DNA from: Paraconiothyrium sp. Pb-2020
Taxonomy: Eukaryota > Ascomycota > Dothideomycetes > Pleosporales > Didymosphaeriaceae
Length of the DNA: 64,000 bases
Direction of reading: 5' to 3'
Assembly (NCBI GenBank): GCA_022419385.1
Contig: JAJUBI010000001.1
Coordinates: 2,232,001-2,296,000 of the forward strand
Part shown: in pieces, positions 44,129 to 55,603 of the stretch
Layout: each line of letters opens with the position of its first letter
Position numbering within the stretch: the stretch's first letter is position 1
Translations under genes and position numbers: made by a program
The notes under the pieces: generated by a model
Database searches by the model: none
What the model saw: only the letters and a program-made list of their open reading frames with translations
What the model was told of the DNA's origin: nothing

Positions 44129-47100
44129 TCATGCCGCGAGAATGCTCTCCGGGCTAATCATCCCCACAGCACTGCCGTCATCCTTCTCAGGCTCGGCGAC
44201 ATTCTGATGCTCTTTCTGAGGCATCTCAAGCTTGAGCTTTCCCACAGGTTTGCCGAGACCTTTCATGAGGTTACCGTTTGCAGAAGAACCTTGATCGTTG
44301 CCGCCATTTTCATCTTTTTCTTCGTCTAGCTTTCGCTTTTTTCGTGCCATTTGTTGTTGCTCTCTCAGTGGGCGTTTACGGGGGCTGGATATTTTTCCAG
44401 TGGGAGGAAGACGTGGCTTGGGGAAGCGTTGTTTGGGCGGCAGGTCCTCGTCCTCGACAAGTGACTGATTACCGTTATCATGCAGCTTGGTAAGAAACCA
44501 AGTACGCATGAGTCCGATCTGGTTGGTAACATTCTGTACGGTGACCGGTTCGAACTTTGCCGGTTCCTCCATAAGAGCACCAGTGGTGGTAACGTTGCTG
44601 AAGTGATGTTAGCTATCACACTATTATATATGAATTGAGGCATACTTCGTGTTTTGAGATTGGTATGCGTTGTGCATCCTGTTCTGCAACAAGTGCAACG
44701 GGACGCTGAACGCCACACCAAACTCTTTATCCAAACCAAGTTCTTTAAAGCCGAAGAAGTCTTCACCGATATCTTCTGCGAAATCGCCACCAACGAACTG
44801 TTCGCTACCATCGTTGAAGGCGCCAGAACCATCGGCCCCGGCGTTATCGAGAGCGGGACGAAGAAGCTCGGCGTAGTAGGAGCGCATACGATCATGCATG
44901 CCAGCAAGCTTGGTCCCAAGTCGTTCAACATCATCCTTCACGTATGTCTCCAGGGTCTCCAAATCAACACCATTCACTTGCAGCGAATGTAGAATCGCTT
45001 CCTCCTGGGTAAATCGAGGGACCCAGTGCGTAGGCGTACCATTCGCATCAGATACTGCTACATCTGACTTCATCTTTGGCGTTTCTCGATAGAGCCCGAA
45101 GCTTGCGACCAGTTTCTGGAAGAAATCTCCAGCTATGTCGGTGATTGCGTCCAAAGCTGAGGGCTGGAATTCTTCGAATCCAGCGTGGTAGAAAATTTTG
45201 CCAACGCTTCGTTGCAAGGCTGCGCGACAGATATATGGTGCCATGACTGGCCCATCGTCTGACACGACCACGGGTTCAATGTCAGCCTCGACAAACGGCT
45301 GGGGATCATACTTCTGGAATTGATTTTGATACATCTGTGATTATTAGTAAGTAGGGTTAAGAAGCATGTAAGATTGTCGTACCTGCGACTGTAATTGCAT
45401 TTGCTTGACAATTCCAATCTTAGCACAGATTTTTCTTGTCTCCTGCATTTGGCGCATGTTAGATTCCATTTTCTTTGCCAAAGCACTGTCCGGCGCAGTG
45501 AACTGTCCACTTGGTAAGAGGCGCATGTACTCTTCATGTTGTTGAATGACGTGTCCCTGAGAGTCTTCGATCCAGTGCAAGCGTTCGTCCAGGTCTGGGA
45601 TTGTACAAACGGGATCGTAGTAGTCTGGCACCTGCCGTTCCTCTTCTCCCGCGATACCCTCAGCTAGGCTTTGGCTGTTCGTAGCTTGCACGCCATCCTT
45701 GACCTCCGCTAAAGAAGTCGAAGCACCTGATACCCCCTCTTCAATAGCCTGTTTACGATGGCGGGCCCATCTTCTCATGCCCGCTCTGCTGCGCAATATA
45801 GCGGGCTCGTCTGGTTGAAGCTGGTCCTCCCGGAACAATCGGTGACGTTCAGCTGCAATCGTAGCTCGATCCTTTTTGGTGACCTGTTTCCATGTTTTGT
45901 ACTCCAGGTCGTCCAAGTCAGCGTCTTCTTCCGGGAAGCCGCTTACTGAAGCACCAGTGCCATCGGCCTCAGATACGTCTGCCTGACTGCCATGAGCACC
46001 GCCGCGGAGCAATCCGTTAGGGCCAATGGGCGTCAAGGTCCCAGGTGGTGGGGTGGCAAAACCATTCACACTTCCCTCCATTTCCGAGTCTGCGCGCAGA
46101 AACTCGTTCTTTAAATTGGAGACGGTGTGGTTTAATGTCGGCACTGTTGGTTTGTTTTCCTGATCTGGTGTACCTTCCAGACCGGCTGGAGGCGCTTTTC
46201 TCGCTGCACTGCTGCCTTTCCCACCTTTACTTGGTGCTTTGCGTCCGCGAGATGCCATGATCGGCTCCTCGTCCTCACTATCATCAGCGCCATCTGCATC
46301 GGCGTCGCCGTTACGCATTCTGCGCTCCTCAGCCTCGACCTCTGCGCGATCGCGAACTGTGATATCGGGAATCAGTGGCACAAGCTTTTCAGTCTCTTTC
46401 CGCATGTAGAGAGCTTTCTTGCGGAGGGGATGATCTGAAGCAGAGTTGTACTTCAAACAGTTCGCCCAGATGAGCATGAGGTCATCTACAAACTCCTTCT
46501 TCGACTTATAAGCCAGCTGCTTGAGCTTCTTCATCATGGTGCCGATGTCCATGGGCTGTTTGATCACATTGTAGTAGTCGGGAGCTTCCCTCTTATTCAC
46601 GCGCTGGAGGAAAGGGTTCGCATGTTCGCCTGCCTTGAGCTCCATGATGACCTTTTCCATGCTCTCGTACAGCTCCTCCTGTCCGACACGGTCTTCATTG
46701 GCCCACTTGCTGCGATTCTTCCTGACTTCGCTAATCAAACTCCGTAGCTGGGTGTCGCTAGCTTTGACCTTGTCTCTTTCTGCATCTATACGCGCGATAA
46801 GATGTTTCAAAGTGAGACTGGACGCTCCAAGATTGGTCGTGCTCAACGTCCCTTGTTGAGGAGTGGAACTTGCGCCGGGTGCCGGCGTGGCTGCAGCCTG
46901 GCCTGACATCTCCGTCTCAACTTGCCGGTCAAGCTCGTCGAGCCTTTGTTGTTCCAGCATGGCATCTCGGTCGCTTTCGAGGGTATAGAATATTGTGTAG
47001 AAGCTGCGCTTGGCTGCCGCTTCGGCAGCCTCCTTGTCTTGCTGTAGCTTCTTGCGCACATCGTCAGCTGACTTGGGTTGCTCGACGCTAGGAGTGCCAA

Positions 47101-47623
47101 TGGATTCGATGCCCAGTTTGTTGGACAGTGAGGATATGCGAAGACTTGGCGCATCGATGACAGCGCAGGGGATGCCGTTCGTGGCGCTCTTCGCAAGGAG
47201 TGGAGAGGTGCGGGTGTCGTCTTCTTCTTCGTCGTCGTCATCATCATCCCCGTAATCATCTTCGTCAATTGTCCGGGCGGTTTTCTTGGGTGTCGCGGTT
47301 GGGCGCGCGTCATGTGCTGCGGGCGCATCTGCAGCGGGCTGATCAGCTGGTCGGGTGCCCTCTCCATCAACCCCATCATGTATCTGATCACCTCCTAATA
47401 GAGCGGCGATGCGCGCCTCCGTGCGCAGATAATTCTCCCGCCAGCGCGCGACCCGGGGGTCATCTTCGGCCGCAGTCTCCAGCCCCTCTGCCGGATTGTT
47501 ATTGTTTGAACCGTTCGACATGGCCTCATCGCTCATTGAAGCATTGGGCGTACGCAGACGGAGCGCGTTGGAGACGGGGCGTGCATGATTCTGGCGGTCG
47601 CGCGATGATGGATGTAGAGACAT
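44129..47623 (-). CDS. spt7: SAGA complex subunit Spt7, bromodomain protein
   Basis: Three exons (47623-45383, 45334-44646, 44597-44129), with two 48-bp introns, encode about 1132 residues. After an acidic disordered start, a conserved block SFYTIFYTLESDRDAML precedes the bromodomain (about residues 315-415: EAPDYYNVIKQPMDIGTM, then IWANCLKYNSASDHPLRKKA). A histone-fold region (about 775-825: PYICRAALQRSVGKIFYHAG, then ALDAITDIAGDFFQKLV) would pair with another SAGA subunit. A Lys/Arg-rich tail follows. Spt7 scaffolds the SAGA coactivator and its bromodomain reads acetylated histone tails. The ATG at 47623 is used since the longer frame needs a TTG start. Introns are confirmed by continuity of QMQLQSQ-MYQNQFQ and SQNT-NNVTTTG. 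Confidence 0.95.
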
Positions 47624-49137
47624 GGAGTTCACGCTGTGGGGAGGTCTTGGCAAGAGCGACCCGGTCTCTCAGGATGGCCGCGACCTCCGCTCTGCGACCT
47701 CGTACAGATGTCGCGGCGAGGTAAAAGCAAGCATGGAAGAAGCTCGACAATATGCGAGATGGGGGCCGATGACTCTGAGATGAAAATTGATGTTGGGCGT
47801 TGGCCTGAAGGGCCGCGGTGTCTGCTCGGTCGTTACAGTTGCGGAGCAGGAGCGGGTGGAGGACGCTCCTGCCTCGTGCCCATTAGGGTTAACGCTACTC
47901 CTAATGGGGCTGCGCGCCTCAAGCTTAGCGTCGCTCTCACGACCCAATATCAACTTCCCTCACTGCCTTTTAGACTTGCCGTATCAATGTTTCAGGATAT
48001 CCATAAATGCTGCCCACAAAATATTGGCTGGTCTACAATGCTCTCATCATTTTGCTACCCAAAACTTATTGGCTCTCATTAGCAGCTGGCAGACGAGTTA
48101 AGTGATAGCTAAGTATCGTGTCTAGATACAATATCATATCATGTGGAATGGCCAGACTTCGTCCGAATGGAGCCCTCTGGATCACCTAGATTTCGAGGTC
48201 GCAGGAAAGTGAACGCCTTCATGTCTCTGATTATATTTAACTGTTTTCTCCCACACACGATGTTTACGTGACACGAAGCAGCACGCCACGTCCACTGCAC
48301 TGTAAGAAAGTCATAAGACGATCACCATCACTATAAAACATTTGGAGGTAAGCCATAGTTGTCTAAGTGATTGAAATGAGTAGACTATCAACTTGATCAA
48401 TTTCCTGAGGCGTCTCTGATATTTACACAGGTAGATATTGAAGTACATGATCACGAAAAGTTCGTGCAAGACCAAAGGTTTGTGCATGCAATAATTATAT
48501 GAACTAGTGACAATGTCACAAAATTAAGTTCACAAAATCGTGTTTTACATATGAATATATAGCATGCCTTCCTGGAGTATGCAAATTCGATCTGCCTGCT
48601 TTTCAGGTGCCGGTATAGGTCATAGTGGCCGAAGGAAAAGGCCGGAGTCTCTCTCAATCAAAGGTCAGCTAGCCACCCAAAATGACAGTATGTCCTATAT
48701 AGGATGATATACCGTAGGGTAAATAACTGTACAATGAGTATCTCCGGTTCAGATGTAATATTGTATTGGGAATGTTCACTCGTAAGAGTTGCTACCACTA
48801 GAAGTCCGACTTATTCCTTCGGCTACTGTGGGTGCATGATTACCTCAGAGATACTGATGAGCACACCTTGAACGTCCAAGGGCATCAAGACAACACTAGG
48901 CGAAATTTCAGGTTCACTCTGCGATCGACACCCCAATGTTCGCCTCGGCATCCCCACGTTGTGCTGCCGGGCCTGCATACGTCACCAAAATAGGATTAGC
49001 GTCCAACTTCGTATTCAAGCCGGCCACAGCTCCACGTCTACCACCACTTACGCTGGCCGGTCGCAGCCGATACACCTCCTACACGCGCCGTTATACTATG
49101 CTGCCGTCATTTCGGTAGCAAATATTGACATCCGGAC
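47624..49137. other. Divergent region between spt7 and the VanZ-like gene
   Basis: About 1.5 kb, AT-richer between roughly 48000 and 48800. No gene, RNA or repeat was recognised. Confidence 0.5.
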
Positions 49138-50052
49138 ATGATGCGCATTCGGAAGCCCTTTGCAGGTATGTGCACGCCGTCATAGCTGGCCGAGCTGCGC
49201 CGTCTGCCTGAAAAGGCTACAGCTCGTGGATAACTCCGCCTGCGAGCAGTACATCACGAAATGCGAGCTTCAGACCAATTTACCTTGCCCAAGGAGATCC
49301 ACAGCCTCCAGCGCCGATCAGCCGCTCCATTCCCTCGTAGCGAAGTCGCCGGACGAAGCCCACTTCATGAACATGCAGCACAGCTAATACCTCATCAGGC
49401 GCCTTCGCAGCCCTCATATTCATTTCCGCTGCTGGCGGCTTCGCTCCACAAGAATATAACGTCACACCCTCGTACAAACAATCTGACAAAGCTCTGCACT
49501 TCATCGCCTTCTTCCTTCTGACGCTGACGTTCTATTGGATCCTGGAGACGTCCCGGCGGAAAGTCGTCCAATACACACTTCTCGTAGTCACGCTTGGGTT
49601 TGGGGTGGCAAGTGAGGTTGTGCAGGGGCTGTTGCCTGTAAGCATACTGGCGTCGCAGGCTGGGCATGGAGATGGCCTGCATTTTGGTCTATGGCTGACA
49701 ATGGTAGATTGATCGCCAATTCGATTACTTCGATATCGTTGCAAACGTTTTGGGCTCGCTGACCTCGCTGGCTCTGTGCAATTGGTACCACAAGCGCATG
49801 CTTGAACGGAAGCGGGCTGCGCGGGGTTATGGTGCGGTTGCGGGTGACGACCATGACATGGATATTGAACTTGGCGAAGCCCGCATTGAGGATGATGTGC
49901 AGGAGTCTGGTATTGTCAGACCGAATGTGGATCGAGAGCTAGAACACTGGGATGAGAATGCGGAGGACTGGGAGACTACTGAGCCAGGAGAGGCTTTGAA
50001 CGGACAAGCTGAGGGAGGTGACCTGGGGGATAGCAAGAAGCGGGCGGACTAA
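49138..50052 (+). CDS. VanZ-like membrane protein
   Basis: Three exons (49138-49165, 49411-49637, 49708-50052) encode about 199 residues. The short first exon gives MMRIRKPFA; splicing continues ALIFISAAGGFAPQEYNVTP, then the VanZ signature SDKALHFIAFFLLTLTFYW, a further span VVQYTLLVVTLGFGVASEVV with QGLLP, and IDRQFDYFDIVANVLGSLTS. The D-K-x-x-H and E-x-x-Q-x-hydrophobic-P motifs fit the family. The last 75 residues are acidic and cytosolic in character. VanZ-like proteins are small membrane proteins; the bacterial founder gives low-level teicoplanin resistance, and the fungal role is unknown. The first intron is 245 bp, so the 5' exon is less certain than the rest. Confidence 0.78.
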
Positions 50053-50582
50053 ATCGTCGGGCGATGTTGATACCGCATGGGGCTGTTTGTACGATCCCTA
50101 CACTACAATCACAGGAGCGATTCCACGATATCGTTTTGAGAAATTTCCTAGAAGAGCATGGCACAGGCTTTGTAGGCAGAGTTAAACAAAGCCGAGGAAA
50201 AATTATACAGCGCTTTTGGTGTTCTAACATCCACTGTATTCCTGCATAGGATTGGCGTCGTACGGGGGCTTGCAACAGCACACGAAGAGTTCTCAAAAGA
50301 ATTCCTGAGGCCCAATCATCGAATGCTCACGAAAGAGCCATGTACAATGTCACACATAGGCTGGAATGAAGAATGACGCAAATCGAGTCGGATATTCGTT
50401 TTATAAGCTCGTAGCTAGCCATCGGCGCTCTCGCGACCTGTTGCAGCAAGCTCTCGCCCGAACCATCAGATTGGCCTGCCTGACCTCCATTGAATCATGC
50501 ATGATTTCCAGTATGACACCCATTGAACCGTACCATGCGCCATGCGTTCGTCATCACACCATGCGACCATCCTTCCGATCGT
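50053..50582. other. Convergent intergenic region between the VanZ-like gene and rps26
   Basis: It holds two 3' ends. No gene was recognised. Confidence 0.55.
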
Positions 50583-51158
50583 CTAGGCGGCACCCTGCTT
50601 AGGGGCAGCCTGGTTGGGGTTCACCTTCTTTCCGTCCTTGTTGTATCGCACACGCGGCGGGGGAGCGCGGTTGCGGCGACCCTCCCGTGAGCGGACACTG
50701 CGTTTGGATTAGAAGCTTGTCCAAGATCCCTGGGACTCTCCTTTCAATCGTGACATACCGGACGATCTTGCCGTGGATGGCGCAGGAGACGCAGTACTGA
50801 AGCTTCAAGTACATCTTGGGGACAGTGTACTCGGGGAAGACGGAAGCATCGGAGATATCACCTGCATGATCAGGTCAGCCCATTTTCCCTTCCAATCGTA
50901 TTTTCAATCGTAGTATGCGAGGCGGTGGCGGTGACGGTGACGGTGACGTACGGATGGCAGCAGACTCAACCATGTTGCGGATGGTGAATCTCTTGATTGC
51001 CTTGTCCTTGGGAGTGCATCGGGAGCAGTTGGAGCAGCGGATGGGCTTAACATGGCCACGGCCCTTCTTGTTGCGACCGCTGGGAACTGTTAGTCCTTCA
51101 TGGCCGCGGGAGTGTGTCTTCCGGGTTTTGCGTACTTGGATGCTCGCTTCTTGACCAT
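50583..51158 (-). CDS. rps26: 40S ribosomal protein eS26
   Basis: Four exons (51158-51136, 51079-50952, 50861-50759, 50697-50583) encode about 122 residues, close to the usual 119. The spliced product reads MVKKRAS-NGRNKKGRGHVK, then CSNCSRCTPKDKAIKRF, AAIRDISDASVF, KLQYCVSCAIHGKIVRVRS and finally the Arg/Pro-rich NRAPPPRVRYNKDG. The CxxC and second CxxC pairs bind zinc in this family. eS26 lies at the mRNA exit channel of the small subunit. Three introns of 56, 90 and 61 bp interrupt a short gene, as is common for fungal ribosomal protein genes. The 90-bp intron carries a GGTGAC-type tandem repeat next to its donor. None of the exons is long enough to stand out unspliced. Confidence 0.95.
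50921..50949. repeat. Short GGTGAC/GGTGGC tandem repeat inside the second rps26 intron
   Basis: About five near-perfect six-base units lie immediately inside the donor site (GTACGT on the minus strand) of the second intron. The repeat may be variable in length between strains. Confidence 0.7.
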
Positions 51159-51758
51159 GATGGGCTGATTCTGCAACGTGTTAATCAACAGGTTTTATTG
51201 AAGTCGTAGCGAAGGTTGCGCACCAGAGATATGTGATCTAGGAGTCAGCGGGGGTGAGTTGTCGAGGTGGTGTCGTGAAATTGGTGTGTGGATGTTACCC
51301 GTGTGGGCGCTCGCTTAGTAGGTCGCCCTTGCCAAGCTCGGGTGGCCACAGAACCACTAGTCCATCCATCACCGAGCACAGTTATTCTGCGATGTGTAAA
51401 CGAATGGTCAGTTCATGTCTAAATGTAGTTTGTTTATGCTGGAGGCTCTTTCCTGGTTGAAGCATTCCTTCATGCACTATCAGCGATGGACATGCACGGT
51501 GTCGAAGCGTCGTTAACCATGACCACGACCGTAGCGCACATGTCTGCTTTGGTCACTACACGATGTGGTATGGATAGTGCTGTGTTGACGTGCGTAGAAT
51601 CAAAAATAATTATATTCCAATAGACTTTACATACTACCCTTGCCCAGAGTACAGAGCTACTCTACAGACCCATGCATCTAGGATATCAAGCACAAACACC
51701 AATGCAACGATCGACGCGCTTATACGCATCTAAATAGCAAACATCTCTTTGGTGGCCT
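51159..51758. other. Intergenic region upstream of rps26
   Basis: This should contain the rps26 promoter and the 3' flank of the CBS-PB1 gene. A 5' UTR intron is possible. No other gene was recognised. Confidence 0.5.
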
Positions 51759-53865
51759 CTATCGACTGGAGGCCCTACCAAGTGCGAAAACAGCCACAAT
51801 CACCACAGCAAGGCCAGCAATAGCACCCGGAAGTAGGAACTCGTTGGGCACACCAGCGATGAGCTCGGGGACTTCTTGCTTGGTGGTTGTGGGTTGACGT
51901 CGGACCTGTCGAGATTGCTCTTCCTCGTCATCGTCGAAGAACTGTTTGCGTTCCCGCAGGATTGACTCAGGAGGAGTGACTGGCTTGGATAGAGCGGGTT
52001 GAGGCTCAACAGTAGCTGGCAGTGGCGGGTCCTTCGGATCGTGTACGAAGAGGTCAACTTTCTCGCGGTGCGCCAGACGAGACAGGCTAATTGCCTCCAC
52101 AAGGTCCTCGTTTGTGGTAATTGATACGGTATCGCCCTCATTGTCAAGGTAACTGAGGGCGAATCCGGACTTGGATATCCTTCCGTCCTCAAAAGTGGGT
52201 ATACCACCCAGGGCTTCGATGTCCTCCAAGCCAAGTTTTGCGGCGACGCTTGCGATTAGTTCCTCGATTCCGGCGGATGCGACAACTTGCAGACGGTGCA
52301 CGCGGCCACTAGGGGCTTTGAACTTGAATGCGAAAGGGCTATCCTCCAGTGGCGTGGCCGGTGCGCCACCCAAGGCAGAAGCATCCGGCGAATTTCCAAC
52401 GTGAGAGGCAGAATCGTTCGGCAGGACGCTATCTCCACGATCCATAAGATGAGGTCGGGTTATGTCATGGGACATCATCGAGCGATGGTCGGGAGTGCCA
52501 GGCGCGACGTTGCTTCGTCCCTCGCCGGACATCATTGATTCAGTCTCATTGTCCAGCGATAACCAAAACTTGTTCCATGCAGGACCTTCACCGTCCTGAG
52601 TGCTGATGTTGTTGATCTGACCATGTTAAATCATCTTCATCAAGCCCAACGTCGAACTTACTTGATCTAGGGTAGCATAGGTCAACTTCAAGACGTCAAC
52701 CATGCCAACAATTTCTCCAGCCTCGCTCATAACAGGCAAATTCAAGTAGTGGCCATCATGCATTTTTCGGAGCGCTGCCTGAATGCTCATGTCCATAGGC
52801 GCAAAGTCGGGGTGTGGGGTCATGACACGCACAACACTGCAAGTTGCAGGGTCAAGCCCGGCTGCGATGACACGAAGGACAACATCTTTGCTGGTGAAGA
52901 TACCGGTAATTTGACCTTGGTCTTGCACCAGAACAGCAGTCGTATGATTCTCCTTCATTAGAGTTGCAGCCTCCTTGACTGATGTTCGCACTGAGACAGT
53001 CGTCGGTGGCAGTCCGTTCAGCACCGACTCGAGTGTAGGACCAGACATTTTTTGTCGAATGGCCTCAACGTACTGAATGATCTGTTGCGGTTGGCTTGAG
53101 CCCATCTCTGCCTGTACACCCTCTAGTGCATCGTACAGCTTCCGTGATGAACTATAGGCGCGCTCGAGCTTCTCCATAGCATCGTAGAAGCACTTGGTTA
53201 TATCCAGGATGCCGGAAATATCATGGTTCTCGTCCATGACTGGTAAATGGCGGAAGCCTTTCCGAACCATGAGATCCAAAGCATCCGTAGCACTTGTGTC
53301 CGTCTTTGCGCAAAGCGGGTTCTTGGTCATGATCTCCTCGATAGTGATGCTCTGAGCTTTGATACCCTGACCAACCACGCGGAAGGCCAGATCTTTTGCA
53401 GTAAAGATACCGGCGATGCGGTCATCATCATCCGTGACCAAAACGCAGTCCTCCCTCTTTGCTGCCATCAGCTGGGCGGCTTCGGCGACGGTCGTGTTGG
53501 GCTTGATCTGTAGCGCCGGGCTCGGCTTGAGAGCAAGGACAGTACCCGGTGGTGCTTTCTTTGACTGGCGGACACGGCCTCCGAGGTTCTTCTTCTTGTT
53601 CAGGTCCCCTTCAATCTTGCGGCGAATTGCCTAGTAGTGTCAGAACACGGCCTACTGCTGTCCAGGAGGTGGCAGCAGCACGTACCTCATCTCTTTTCGT
53701 TTGCTTCGCGCGACTGGCGCTGAGCGTCGAGGCACCATCATTCTGGGAAATATGATGTTCGAGGGCGGGACGAGGGATGCCGGAGGGACTGTCGGAGAAC
53801 TGTGCCTGCTGGTGGCTCTTCGGACGATTTTTAGGGGTGCCCCTCATGGTGCCGGTGTGAGACAT
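51759..53865 (-). CDS. Four-CBS plus PB1 domain protein with C-terminal membrane anchor (Mug70-like)
   Basis: Three exons (53865-53686, 53630-52662, 52616-51759) encode about 668 residues. After a Ser/Pro/Arg-rich start come two CBS pairs: KREDCVLVTDDDDRIAGIFT and MVRKGFRHLPVMDENHDISG, then NHTTAVLVQDQGQITGIFTS and MHDGHYLNLPVMSEAGEIVG. A PB1 domain follows (FAFKFKAPSGRVHRLQVV, then LSYLDNEGDTVSITTNEDLV). The protein ends in one hydrophobic helix (FLLPGAIAGLAVVIVAVFAL) and a few basic residues, as in tail-anchored proteins. CBS pairs usually sense adenine nucleotides and PB1 mediates protein binding; the actual ligand and partner are unknown. The fission yeast relative is Mug70. Introns are 55 and 45 bp. 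Confidence 0.9.
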
Positions 53866-55603
53866 GATTGCAAGATGATGGAGACTGGGCGGGCCTCGCT
53901 GTCTATGAACAGATGTTCGAGAAGCGTCGAGCCAGTAAGAGTGTATCTAGGAAGTTCGCAGGGACAAGAAGAAGGCGAGGCCCTAGCGGCCAATACTTGG
54001 TAAACAAACCACGCTCGGTTCGGCAAAGCGCCGTCGCGCTGGGTCACAAGGACCACCTCGATAACACCCAACGCAGGTCGATCGCACAAACCGGAGATTT
54101 GTACTCGTCGAAGGGTGAGCAATTAACGCTCAGAAACGACGAATATGTGTCTCTCATCGACGTTCGCATCGCACGAAGGTTTCACCGAACGTCAGTAAAT
54201 GGTAGTGATTATGTAAGCACTTGATCATAAAAGCGGTCACCAGCACTACATGTATTAACTGGACTGGTATCCGTAGGCTACTTGTGTCAACCTGAGAAAA
54301 ACAAAACGCGGTTACAAGTGAAATTTGCGTAGTCTATCTACCTCACGGTCACTCAAGCTACAATGCGTCGCTACTGTGTACTTGGATGTGAGCAAAAGGT
54401 AGGGTCTGGCCCGTCGGAGTTCGATTTCTGGAGTCGGCCAGGGTGGACTGTCCTTTCTGGAAACGATTGTGATGAGGAGGATGAAGACGATTTTGTTCCT
54501 GAGGGCGAGGACCATGCTGTGACGATCCGGACACAGAGGGTGAGGACAGACATCTCCAAATCTGTGTGCTTCACATTACTCGCATGTGACTGTGCAAGTC
54601 CTCCTTAGCTCCCTAGGGGTCTACCCGCATTCACGACCCAATCAGGCACCGTGCTAACGCATTTGTTAAAGCTACGCTGATTCTCCTACATAGGATAGGG
54701 ACACAAATCTGAGTGACAACCTGCGAATCAGGTCTACGCAATTTGGATGCGGAGCGCCAGATGGACAGGAAACGAGGTTGCATGGAGATATATCTTTTTC
54801 TGGTTGGTGTCTCCTTTTCTGGTCACGGCGGACGTGCAAATAGTTTATAGAGTATGCGTTTCTTGCTATGCCTTAAGTAACGAAGGTTTTCATACAAGCA
54901 CAGTGCAGGTGGGCACTTGTGCCAAGAACCGTTAGAGCTAAGCCGGCCCACCAATCGACTTCCTCACACCACCGCCGCGGCATCCCTCTAAATGAACGTT
55001 CACCTGCGCTTCAAACGCCAGGAACATCGGATGTACTTTTGTGGATTTCCTGTACGCCGTAAGCCGCTGTGACGGCCCCGCCAAGGCCGACTGAAGAACC
55101 TTTTTGGAAGACTTTTACGTGAATTGTGGATCGCGGAGTGTCACGGTTACCTCTCACCACCGAACTATTACTCACGATGACCCACTCGCCTCATTTCAAC
55201 ACTTCCACATTGATCATTCAGGAACATCAGAACCCAAAGTACATGGCTATTGTCGGTACACGTATAGGCGGGATCTGCGCATGTTGCTTCTAGCACGAAG
55301 CCAGACCTCCGCATCATGCACTCCGCATTGGCGATTCCCTACTATTTCTGAGGAAGTGGAGACTAGTATGCTTGGATCTCGGAGGTGGACCGACTCTCTC
55401 ATCGCGAGAGGCGAGATCTTCAAGGATGATCGAGAGACTAGCGGACTGTGCACGGCTGAGGCAAACCCTGAAGAGCTGGACGCCGATATAGGAGGGAGTC
55501 ATGTAATGCACTCTATATAGCCTCATCTGCTACCGGATCTTATGTTCTTCGTCCCTTCCAGACCTTTCACAGCCCGCAACCCATTCATCCCAGATTGACC
55601 ACC
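53866..55603. other. Divergent region between the CBS-PB1 gene and the amino acid transporter gene
   Basis: About 1.7 kb. A 138-codon frame at 55104-55520 has no domain and ends over a TATA-like CTATATAG (55512-55519) about 85 bases before the transporter ATG, so it is probably promoter sequence. Nothing else was recognised. Confidence 0.5.

Noticed and set aside
44365..44934. 189-codon minus-strand ORF overlapping spt7
   Set aside because: It is an alternative-frame shadow of the spt7 coding exons.
47624..47653. Ten-residue upstream extension of Spt7
   Set aside because: It begins with TTG; the first ATG in frame is at 47623.
55104..55520. 138-codon plus-strand ORF before the amino acid transporter
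   Set aside because: It has no recognisable domain and its end overlaps a TATA-like box at the expected promoter position of the next gene.
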